NCBI GenBank assembly: GCA_039908345.1
Contig: JAMOBD010000023.1
Coordinates: 1 to 39,610, forward strand
From: Magnetospirillum sp. WYHS-4
GTDB taxonomy: Bacteria > Pseudomonadota > Alphaproteobacteria > Rhodospirillales > GLO-3
DNA: 39,610 nucleotides
Direction: 5' to 3'
Part shown: positions 33,081 through 39,610 of the stretch, piece by piece
How the letters are laid out: each line of letters opens with the position of its first letter
How positions within the stretch are numbered: the stretch's first letter is position 1
Translations under genes and position numbers: made by a program
The notes under the pieces: model-generated
Database searches by the model: none
What the model was told of the DNA's origin: nothing
The model's input: the letters and a program-made list of their open reading frames with translations, nothing else

Positions 33081-33725
33081 TTACGGAATGGCGCGAACCG
33101 CATCCAGGAAGGCGCGTATCCTGGCCGGGTTCTTGATGCCGGGGGCGTCTTCCACCCCCGACGACACATCCACCGCGCGGGCGCCGCTCAGGCGCACCGC
33201 CTCGGCCACGTTGCCGGGCTCCAGCCCGCCGGCCAGCAGCCAGGGCCGGCGCCAGACCGTCCCCGCCAGCAGGGTCCAGTCGAAGGCCAGGGCGTTGCCC
33301 CCCGGACGGGTGGCGCCGCGGGGCGGCTTGGCATCGAAGAGCAGCAGGTCCGCCGCGTCCTCGTAAGCCCGCGCCGCCCGGACGTCGCCTTCCTCCGAGA
33401 TGGGGAGCGCCTTGAGGATCGGCAAGCCGAAACGTTCGCGCACCTGGCGGACGCGGTCCGGCGTTTCCCGGCCGTGCAGTTGCAGGATGTCGAGCGGACA
33501 CTCCCGCAAAAGGACAGCCAAGGCGGCGTCGTCGGCATCGACCACCAGGCCGACCCTCTTCACCGAAGGCGGGATGGTGGCGGCCAGGCGAGAAGCCTCG
33601 GTGGGGGCGACATGGCGGGGCGAGCGGGAGAAGAAGACGAAGCCCAGGTAGCGGGCTCCGCCCTCGACGGCGGCCGCGACCGCCTCCGGCGTCCTCAGGC
33701 CGCAGATCTTGGCTTCCACCGGCAT
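33081..33725 (-). CDS. trpF: Phosphoribosylanthranilate isomerase
   Basis: TrpF isomerises N-(5-phosphoribosyl)anthranilate in tryptophan biosynthesis. The 214-residue TIM-barrel protein has EAKICGLRTPEAV at the N-terminus with the catalytic Cys, GFVFFSRSPRHV, PLDILQLHGRETP, LLLFDAKPPRGATRPGG with the catalytic Asp, and the phosphate-binding LLAGGLEPGNVAEAV and VDVSSGVEDAPGIK at the C-terminus. It is 3 bases from the Sel1 gene and 11 from tldD, apart from trpB and trpA, which do not follow it here as they do in many alphaproteobacteria. Confidence 0.95.
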   Translation of the reverse strand: MPVEAKICGLRTPEAVAAAVEGGARYLGFVFFSRSPRHVAPTEASRLAATIPPSVKRVGLVVDADDAALAVLLRECPLDILQLHGRETPDRVRQVRERFGLPILKALPISEEGDVRAARAYEDAADLLLFDAKPPRGATRPGGNALAFDWTLLAGTVWRRPWLLAGGLEPGNVAEAVRLSGARAVDVSSGVEDAPGIKNPARIRAFLDAVRAIP

Positions 33726-33728
33726 CGG

Positions 33729-35906
33729 TTACTTGACCTTGCCCGACTTCATGCCTTCGTAAAGGGCGCGGAGCATGGGCAACATGGACAGATGCTCCTC
33801 GGTGGGACAGGGGGGAACCGTGTTCCAGCGCCCTTCGGCTTCGACCAGAAAGAGGGAGACGCCGTTCCAGCTCTTGCCCTTGCCGCCGTCGAAGGTGGTG
33901 AAGCCGTACTTGATATAGACCTCGTGGGTAGGCGTCGGGCGGTAGGCGGTCCCGGAATAGCCGGGGGCCACGGCGAAGGTCGCCACCTCGTGGGGCTGAC
34001 CGAGATCGATGCCGACCAGGGTCTCGTCGAGAAAGGCGAAAAATGGAGCCGTCTTGGCGTTGACGCAGGCCCGCGCCATCGGATGCATGAGGTCGTCCAG
34101 GCCGCGGGTGTCCTTGGCGCGGATGAGAACCAGCAGGCGATCGACCAGGGCCTTGCCGGCCGGCGGGAATTCCATGGGGACGCCACGCGTCGGCTCATCC
34201 TGCTTCTTCGGCGCGGGATCGAGGCGGGTCGGGCCCTTGGCCGGCACCGGAGCCGGAACTTCGGCGGCCGGGGCGCCGGTCCGGCTCCGCCGCAGCCAGT
34301 CCAGGGCATGGGGCTTCAGGCAGGGGAAGACGAAGGACCACTGCTCGCCTTCCCGAATCAAGGCGCTGCTGAAGGGAATCTTGCGACCATCCGCCGATTC
34401 CAGGTTCATGGCGACGTAATGAGTCGGCCGGCGCGGATAGTCCATGAATCCGGCGAAGGGCAAGGGGCCGTCCTCGGCCACCTTGTGGCGCTGGAGGACG
34501 GGGTCCCCCGTCCCCAGGGACTGCTCCAGGCGCGCTTGCAGCAGAGCGTCGTAGTCGGCAAGGTTGGCGTCGGCGACGCAGGCCATGCTGGCGGGATGGA
34601 ACAGGGACTTCACTCCCGCCAGATCCTTGGCCCGATGCAGGACCAGATAGCGGGCGACGAAGGCGGTGAAGGCCTCGTCCGGCGTCTCCGGATCGTCGAG
34701 CAGGGAGGCGCGGTCCTCCGCCAGGGCGCCGCCCAATCCTTCCACCATCGCCTGGGCCATGCGGCCCAGCACCTCGCCCATGGCCTCGCCCATGGCTTTG
34801 CCCAGGGCATCGCCCAGCGCTTCGCCGGTCGGGTTTCCCTCCGGCGTCCTGGCACCCTGCAACGCGGTGGCGAATCCGGCGGCGGCCTGTTGCATGGCTC
34901 CGCCCAGGTCGCGTCCGGCACGGGCGGCGGCCTCGGCCAGCGAGGAATCGGGTGAAGGCTTATTGACCTCCAGTTGCGTCACCGCCTGACGGGCCTCGTC
35001 GCTGCCTTGGGCAGCCGCCTCCCGGTACCAGTCGAGGGCCGGGGCGACGTTCTGGCGCAGTTCCAGTTCGCCGTGGCGATGGGCCTTGGCGAGCCGCAGC
35101 ATGGCCGGCAGGTTTCCGCCTTCGGCGGCGACCTCATACCATTCCACGGCCTGTCCGCCGCTACGCGGCACGCCGAGACCGGTTTCGGCCATCAGGGCCA
35201 AGCGGTAGGCAGCATCCGTATTGCCTAGCTTGGCGGCACGCAGGAACCAGATACGGGCCTGGGAATAGCTCTTGGCCACGCCCTTGCCGTCCATGAACAG
35301 GTCACCCAGCATGACCTGGGCTTGGGCCTGGATCGCCGTCCGGGCCATATCCTCGGCCTGGGCCTTGATCGCCGCTTCTGGATCGGGCTTGCCGTCTTTG
35401 GGCGGTTCGGGCGGCGGGGCCGGCTGGGCGGGGGCCGCGCCCTCGGGGGGCGGAATCTGGCCGCGCGCCATGCGCCGCAGCCCATCGTAGGCGAGGCCGA
35501 ACTTCTCCTCGCCGACTTCCCGCCGCACCGGGGCCAACACCGTCTCGGTCCGCCGGTCGGCCATGCCCAGGGTCTTGGCGGCGGCCTCGGCCTCCGGCCC
35601 CTGTTCCTTGGCCTTGGCTTCCATCCTGGCGCGCGTCTCCTTGCGGTGCCGCACCGCCTTGATGGCGGCATCCGTGGTCGGGCCGTAGCCGGGTGCCGGG
35701 CGCGGCGGCGGCTGCCCGCCCTTGTAGCGGCCGTCCTTGTCCTTGGTCTTCTTCTGCTTGGGCGCCGTCGTCTTGGCGCTGGCCGGCTTGCCGGAACTCT
35801 TGGCGCCACCCTTGGCCGCCGCGGCTTCCGACGGCAGCAGCGCGGCCGGCCCCGCCAGCGCGGCCGCCAGGAAAGCCGTCAACAGGATGCGTGCCACCGT
35901 CCGCAA
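33729..35906 (-). CDS. Sel1-repeat exported protein with a duplicated C-terminal domain, TTG start
   Basis: I do not recognise a characterised homologue. The 725-residue product starts at TTG 35906, six bases after a perfect AAGGAGG; no ATG fits. A signal peptide (RTVARILLTAFLAAALAG...SEAAAA) is followed by a Lys/Ala linker, a helical Pro-rich part, three Sel1-type TPR repeats (about 195-310: AQVMLGDLFMDGKGVAKS and following), and an amphipathic Gly/Ala/Met stretch (362-398). Residues 413-535 and 583-706 are two copies of one domain, each with RAKD, an HP pair, ACV, a PTH/Y strand, and W-x4-P-C near the end; C443/C529 and C614/C700 could form a disulfide in each. It sits 47 bases after anmK and 3 before trpF. 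Role unknown. Confidence 0.8.
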   Translation of the reverse strand: MRTVARILLTAFLAAALAGPAALLPSEAAAAKGGAKSSGKPASAKTTAPKQKKTKDKDGRYKGGQPPPRPAPGYGPTTDAAIKAVRHRKETRARMEAKAKEQGPEAEAAAKTLGMADRRTETVLAPVRREVGEEKFGLAYDGLRRMARGQIPPPEGAAPAQPAPPPEPPKDGKPDPEAAIKAQAEDMARTAIQAQAQVMLGDLFMDGKGVAKSYSQARIWFLRAAKLGNTDAAYRLALMAETGLGVPRSGGQAVEWYEVAAEGGNLPAMLRLAKAHRHGELELRQNVAPALDWYREAAAQGSDEARQAVTQLEVNKPSPDSSLAEAAARAGRDLGGAMQQAAAGFATALQGARTPEGNPTGEALGDALGKAMGEAMGEVLGRMAQAMVEGLGGALAEDRASLLDDPETPDEAFTAFVARYLVLHRAKDLAGVKSLFHPASMACVADANLADYDALLQARLEQSLGTGDPVLQRHKVAEDGPLPFAGFMDYPRRPTHYVAMNLESADGRKIPFSSALIREGEQWSFVFPCLKPHALDWLRRSRTGAPAAEVPAPVPAKGPTRLDPAPKKQDEPTRGVPMEFPPAGKALVDRLLVLIRAKDTRGLDDLMHPMARACVNAKTAPFFAFLDETLVGIDLGQPHEVATFAVAPGYSGTAYRPTPTHEVYIKYGFTTFDGGKGKSWNGVSLFLVEAEGRWNTVPPCPTEEHLSMLPMLRALYEGMKSGKVK

Positions 35907-35953
35907 ATCGGACCTCCTTACCTCGCGAGGGAGCGAATTATGGCAGAGTTTCG

Positions 35954-37009
35954 TCAAGGCCTGTAGAGGGTTCCGCCGGGCATCGGGCGCGCCACCCCGG
36001 TGGTGGTCGGCAGGCTGAGCGCCAAGCCCCGCGTCGAGCGTACGGCGAGGAACGCGAAGGCCTGGGCCTCCAGGGCGTCGCCTTGCCAGCCGACCGCCTC
36101 CACCGGATCGACCGGGACTTCCAGGGCCTGGACCAGGGCCGCCATCAGCGCCGGATTGCGCCGTCCGCCGCCGCAGACCAGCCAGCGCCGGGGTTCCTCG
36201 GGCAGCCATTCGACGGCGCGCCCCACCGCGCCCGCGGTGAAGCCGGTCAGCGTGGCCGCCCCGTCGGCCGGCGACAGCCGGGCCACGGTATCGAGCGCGG
36301 CGGCTAAGTCGTCGCGGTCCAGGGACTTGGGCGGCTTGCGGCGGAAGAAGGGATGGGCGAACAGGTCGACCAGGGTGAAGGCGTCGGCCCGGCCCGCCAA
36401 GGCGAGCTTGCCGTCCACGTCGCAGGGCATGCCCTTGTGGGTGCGGACCCAGTCGTCCAGCAAGGCGTTGCCGGGCCCGGTGTCGAAGGCCAGCAAGCCG
36501 CCGTCCCGGCCCAGGAAGGTGACGTTGCCGACGCCACCCAGATTGAGCACCGCCAAGGGCTTGTCCAGGTCGCGGGCCAAGGCGGCGTGATAAAGGGGCA
36601 CCAGCGGCGCCCCTTCGCCGCCCGCCGCCACGTCGGCCGAACGGAAGTCGCCGACCACCGGAATCCCGGTCTCGCGGGCCAGCAGGGCCCCGTCGCCCAT
36701 CTGCACGGTGATGCCGTCCTTCGGCCGGTGCAGCACCGTCTGGCCATGGAAGCCGACGATGTCCACCGGCCGGCCCCAGTCGGCGGCCAGACGCTTGACG
36801 GCCAGGGCGTGGCGGATCGTCAATTCCCGCTCCACCGCGCCATCGCCCCTGGTGCCCAGGCAGGCGCGCAGGCGATCGCGGAAGGCCGGTTCGTAAGGCA
36901 GGGTCAGCGCCGGCCCGAAGGCTTCGATCCGTTCCCCATCGGTGACCAGGATCGCCGCATCGATGCCGTCCAGCGACGTGCCGCTCATCAGGCCGAGGGC
37001 GGTGGGCAT
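35954..37009 (-). CDS. anmK: Anhydro-N-acetylmuramic acid kinase
   Basis: AnmK phosphorylates and hydrolyses 1,6-anhydro-MurNAc during cell-wall recycling. The 351-residue protein has LGLMSGTSLDGIDAAI (phosphate loop and catalytic Asp), GFHGQTVLHRP, MGDGALLARETGIPVVGDFRSADVAAGGEGAPLVP, LNLGGVGNVTFL, and FDTGPGNALLDDWV with the ATP-binding Gly/Asp, and ends ARPMPGGTLYRP. ATG 37009 is divergent from tyrS, a common pairing in alphaproteobacteria. Genes sel1-trpF-tldD follow closely in the same direction. Confidence 0.96.
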   Translation of the reverse strand: MPTALGLMSGTSLDGIDAAILVTDGERIEAFGPALTLPYEPAFRDRLRACLGTRGDGAVERELTIRHALAVKRLAADWGRPVDIVGFHGQTVLHRPKDGITVQMGDGALLARETGIPVVGDFRSADVAAGGEGAPLVPLYHAALARDLDKPLAVLNLGGVGNVTFLGRDGGLLAFDTGPGNALLDDWVRTHKGMPCDVDGKLALAGRADAFTLVDLFAHPFFRRKPPKSLDRDDLAAALDTVARLSPADGAATLTGFTAGAVGRAVEWLPEEPRRWLVCGGGRRNPALMAALVQALEVPVDPVEAVGWQGDALEAQAFAFLAVRSTRGLALSLPTTTGVARPMPGGTLYRP

Positions 37010-37183
37010 GCTTTGGAGTCTCCCGGCTATGGGATTGAGTCGACGGACATATTCGGCGTCTGAGAATTTCAGTCAATCGTTTGATGGAAAATTCGCTGGG
37101 GGCGAAAGGGCGGATTTCCGCTAGGGTCCCGGCGGGCTTCGTGCTAACTAGCGGCGTTCCATGCCTTTTTGGAAGAGACGGCC

Positions 37184-38437
37184 ATGACCACCCACCGTTC
37201 CGAATTCCTGCGCACCGTCACCGAGCGCGGCTTCGTCCACCAGTGCACCGACATGGAAGCCCTGGACGAACTGGCGGCCAAGGGGCCCATCGTCGCCTAT
37301 ATCGGCTTCGACTGCACGGCGCCCAGCCTGCACGTGGGCTCCATGGTCTCGATCATGCTGCTGCGCCGCTTCCAACAAGCCGGGCACAAGCCCATCGTCC
37401 TGATGGGCGGCGGCACCACCAAGGTGGGCGACCCGTCGGGCAAGGACGAAGCCCGCAAGATGCTCACCGATGCCGACATCGCCTGCAACATGGCGGGCAT
37501 CCGCCAGGTCTTCGCCAAGTTCCTCAAGTTCGGCGACGGGCCCACCGACGCGGTGATGGTCAACAACGCCGACTGGCTGGACGGCCTGCACTACGTCGGC
37601 TTCCTGCGCGACTATGGGCGGCATTTCACCATCAACCGCATGCTGACCTACGACTCGGTCAAGCTGCGCCTGGAACGCGAACAGCCGCTCACCTTCCTGG
37701 AATTCAACTACATGATCCTCCAGGCCTACGACTTCGTCGAACTGGCCAAGCGCCACGGCTGCGTGCTGCAAATGGGCGGTTCCGACCAGTGGGGCAACAT
37801 CGTCAACGGCGTCGAACTGGGCCGGCGGGTGGACGACCGCCAGCTCTTCGGCCTGACCACGCCGCTGCTCACCACCGCCTCGGGCGCCAAGATGGGCAAG
37901 ACGGCGGCAGGCGCCGTCTGGCTGAACGCCGACATGCTGAGCCCCTACGACTACTGGCAGTACTGGCGCAACACCGAGGACGCCGACGTGGGCCGCTTTC
38001 TCAGGCTGTTCACCGATCTGCCCCTGGGCGAGATCGCCCGCCTGGAGTCCCTGGGCGGGGCGGAAATCAACGAGGCCAAGAAGGTCCTGGCCACCGAGGC
38101 GACCCGGCTCTGCCACGGCGACGACGCGGCCCGCGAGGCGGCCGAAACCGCCCGCAAGACCTTCGAGGAGGGCGTGACGGCCGAAGGCCTGCCCACCCTC
38201 GAGGTGCCGCGCGCCGAACTGATAGCCGGCATCCCCGCCTTCATGCTGTTCCATCGCGCCGGCCTGGCGGCTTCGGGCGGCGAGTCGCGCCGCCTGATCA
38301 AGGGCGGCGGCGCCAAGCTCAACGATGCGCCGGTGACCGGCGAGACACAGTCCATCACGCTGGCGGATCTGCAGGCCGATGGATCGGCGAAACTGTCCGC
38401 AGGCAAGAAGAGACATGTGCTGGTAAAGCCTGTATGA
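37184..38437 (+). CDS. tyrS: Tyrosyl-tRNA synthetase
   Basis: TyrS charges tRNA-Tyr. The 417-residue class I enzyme has the HIGH-type motif in [18 protein letters not shown], the tyrosine-binding segments [10 protein letters not shown] and [22 protein letters not shown]-type [15 protein letters not shown], and a C-terminal S4 RNA-binding domain (about 352-417: [18 protein letters not shown]). ATG 37184 follows GGAAGAG by 7 bases; a TTG 15 bases upstream would add five unlikely residues. The small secreted-protein gene follows 29 bases later in the same direction. Confidence 0.97.
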   Translation: MTTHRSEFLRTVTERGFVHQCTDMEALDELAAKGPIVAYIGFDCTAPSLHVGSMVSIMLLRRFQQAGHKPIVLMGGGTTKVGDPSGKDEARKMLTDADIACNMAGIRQVFAKFLKFGDGPTDAVMVNNADWLDGLHYVGFLRDYGRHFTINRMLTYDSVKLRLEREQPLTFLEFNYMILQAYDFVELAKRHGCVLQMGGSDQWGNIVNGVELGRRVDDRQLFGLTTPLLTTASGAKMGKTAAGAVWLNADMLSPYDYWQYWRNTEDADVGRFLRLFTDLPLGEIARLESLGGAEINEAKKVLATEATRLCHGDDAAREAAETARKTFEEGVTAEGLPTLEVPRAELIAGIPAFMLFHRAGLAASGGESRRLIKGGGAKLNDAPVTGETQSITLADLQADGSAKLSAGKKRHVLVKPV

Positions 38438-38466
38438 TGCGCCCACCCTATGAGAGAGGTGCATCC

Positions 38467-38790
38467 ATGAGGAAAACTCTTTCCTTGATTGCCGCCGCCG
38501 GCATGGCGGCCTTCGCCCTGCCCGCCGCCGCCGAACAGGCGGGCCGCAGCGGGCAGGCGCTCAACGTCTATTGCAACACGGTGCCCGAGATGGGCACGGC
38601 GCGCAGCGATTCGGTCGACAACTGGGTGAAGATCTGCACCGTCTGGCTGAACGCCAAGGCCGGCCTGGCGGAAAAGCCGAAGAAGGGCAAGGAGAAGGTG
38701 GAGGAGGAAGACGTTCCGCCCCCGCCGCCCAAACCCGCCGCCAAGGAAAAGGAGAAGGAAAAGGAAGCCCCCGCGAAGGACAAGCGGTAG
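38467..38790 (+). CDS. Small secreted Lys/Glu/Pro-rich protein
   Basis: No family recognised. The 107-residue product has a signal peptide (MRKTLSLIAAAGMAAFALPAAA-EQ). The mature part has a short folded-looking region with two cysteines (NVYCNTVPEM and VKICTVWLNAKAGLA), which may form a disulfide. It ends in a low-complexity tail of alternating Lys/Glu and Pro (about 65-107). The tail could bind a polyanion or the cell wall. ATG 38467 follows GAGAGG at 7 bases; it is probably co-transcribed with tyrS. The stop lies only 3 bases from the stop of the convergent methyltransferase gene. Confidence 0.7.
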   Translation: MRKTLSLIAAAGMAAFALPAAAEQAGRSGQALNVYCNTVPEMGTARSDSVDNWVKICTVWLNAKAGLAEKPKKGKEKVEEEDVPPPPPKPAAKEKEKEKEAPAKDKR

Positions 38791-38793
38791 GCG

Positions 38794-39610
38794 TCAGGCT
38801 TCCTTGACGGCGACGAAGATCAGGGACGGGACGGGGACCAGCTTCTCTTCCCGGTAGCTGGCGGATTCCAGGCAGGCCAGGCGCAGACCGGCGGCGGCGA
38901 CTGTGCGTTCCACGTGCCCGCGAGCATGGCCGAAGCGCCTGGTCGGCTTGAGTTCCAGGTCGGGGCCGGCGGATTCCTCCACCGTGCCGGCGAAGCGGCC
39001 GTGGGGGCGGAGAGCCTGGGCCACCGCCGCCAGGACCGGGCCCAGATCGCCGACGTAGACCAGGGCGTCCACCGCCAGGATCAGGTCCCAGCGGGCCGCC
39101 GCCCCGAGGGCGGCCAGCATGTCGGCGACCGCCAAGGCGTCGTAGATGCCGCGTTCGCGGGCCTTGGCGACCATACCGGCCGAGACGTCGATGCCTTCCA
39201 GGCGGCGGGCGAAGGGGCGAATCGCCTCGCCCGACAGCCCGGTGCCGCAGCCGAGGTCCAGGACGTCGTACAAGCCCGGCTCCAAGCCGCCCGTGCGCCG
39301 CAGCGCATCGAGAACATGTTCGGGCCCCTTGTAGCGCAGGCGGCGGCGCATGTGATCGTCGTAGCGTTCCGAGAACTCGTCGAACAGGCAGCGGACGAAG
39401 TCGGCGGGCAGGGAAACCGGCCGCTCCTCGAGAGTGGCAAGGGCGACGGCGGCCTCGGCATCGCCGGGGGCGATCTCCAGGCAGCGGTTCAAGTGCAGGA
39501 CGGCCCGTCCACGATCGAACAGGCGCATCCAGGCGAGCCCCAGCAGGCGGTGCGCCGCCGCGTCGTCGGGGGCGCGGCGCAGCGCGCGCTGCGCCAAGTC
39601 GACGGCTTGC
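38794..39610 (-). CDS. TPR-containing SAM-dependent methyltransferase, 5' end outside the window
   Basis: The visible part is about 271 residues and the frame is open to the right window edge, so the N-terminus is missing. The first visible residues form tetratricopeptide repeats (LAQRALRRAPDDAAAHRLLG, then VLHLNRCLEIAPGDAEAA). A methyltransferase domain follows, with motif I DVLDLGCGTGLSGE, the acidic residue of motif II in EGIDVSAGMV, and DLILAVDALVYVGDL. The conserved FDEFSERYDDHMRRRLRY ahead of motif I is shared with Rhodospirillales/Rhizobiales TPR-methyltransferases. The substrate is unknown. It converges on the tyrS transcript with no clear terminator between. Confidence 0.85.
   Translation of the reverse strand, partial: QAVDLAQRALRRAPDDAAAHRLLGLAWMRLFDRGRAVLHLNRCLEIAPGDAEAAVALATLEERPVSLPADFVRCLFDEFSERYDDHMRRRLRYKGPEHVLDALRRTGGLEPGLYDVLDLGCGTGLSGEAIRPFARRLEGIDVSAGMVAKARERGIYDALAVADMLAALGAAARWDLILAVDALVYVGDLGPVLAAVAQALRPHGRFAGTVEESAGPDLELKPTRRFGHARGHVERTVAAAGLRLACLESASYREEKLVPVPSLIFVAVKEA

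Noticed and set aside
33729-37076. A single 1115-residue protein joining the Sel1 gene to the sequence under anmK
   Set aside because: The upstream 390 residues are an out-of-frame reading of anmK. A signal peptide with TTG start and a perfect ribosome site at 35906 marks the true beginning.

Overview
This window is about 39.6 kb of GC-rich bacterial DNA. It fits an alphaproteobacterium, most likely of the Rhodospirillales (Magnetospirillum/Phaeospirillum-like). The clues are a complete ccoNOQP-ccoGHIS cbb3 oxidase region, HpnN/HpnL-type and MlaC/HpnM-type lipid-transport proteins of hopanoid-making bacteria, an alphaproteobacterial-type RpoH, and a sulfur-globule-like Gly/Tyr-rich secreted protein. 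No species is claimed. Most genes are on the minus strand. No tRNA, rRNA, CRISPR array or transposase was seen.

Region 1 (1-5157, minus) holds a truncated membrane sensor at the window edge, then aroQ-accB-accC, a degenerate HPt-like/receiver protein and an RhlE-type DEAD-box helicase with a long charged tail. Region 2 (5284-10584, minus) is a tight signalling cluster: an MBL-fold hydrolase, a coiled-coil protein built of four 36-residue repeats, a GAF-GAF-PAS class III adenylyl cyclase, a GGDEF diguanylate cyclase and a single-domain response regulator. Region 3 (10722-12604, minus) is rpoH with a long leader, followed by a SAM hydroxide adenosyltransferase (DUF62) gene that seems to start at CTG and overlaps the rpoH stop codon.

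Region 4 (12623-20903) concerns envelope lipids. It holds mlaA, two tandem mlaC/hpnM paralogues, and the overlapping trio hpnN, CDP-alcohol phosphatidyltransferase and hpnL, with a second CDP-alcohol phosphatidyltransferase divergent from it that lacks the last catalytic Asp. A decayed hicA with intact hicB sits in this block, bounded by copies of a short repeat. Region 5 (20874-21570) has the 3' remnant of an Abi-like (HEPN-motif) gene and a sulfur-globule-like protein gene with a terminator.

Region 6 (21575-31230, minus) contains ccoNOQP, a terminator, then ccoGHIS running into panB-panC with little or no space, so oxidase assembly and pantothenate synthesis are probably co-transcribed. Region 7 (31636-37009, minus) is anmK, a Sel1-repeat protein with a duplicated uncharacterised Cys-containing domain, trpF and tldD, closely spaced. 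Region 8 (37184-39610) has tyrS and a small secreted Lys-rich protein on the plus strand, converging on a TPR-methyltransferase gene cut by the window end.

The most promising material for new biology is the lipid island with its catalytic/degenerate phosphatidyltransferase pair, the cAMP/c-di-GMP signalling cluster with its 36-residue-repeat partner, and the duplicated novel domain in the Sel1 protein.
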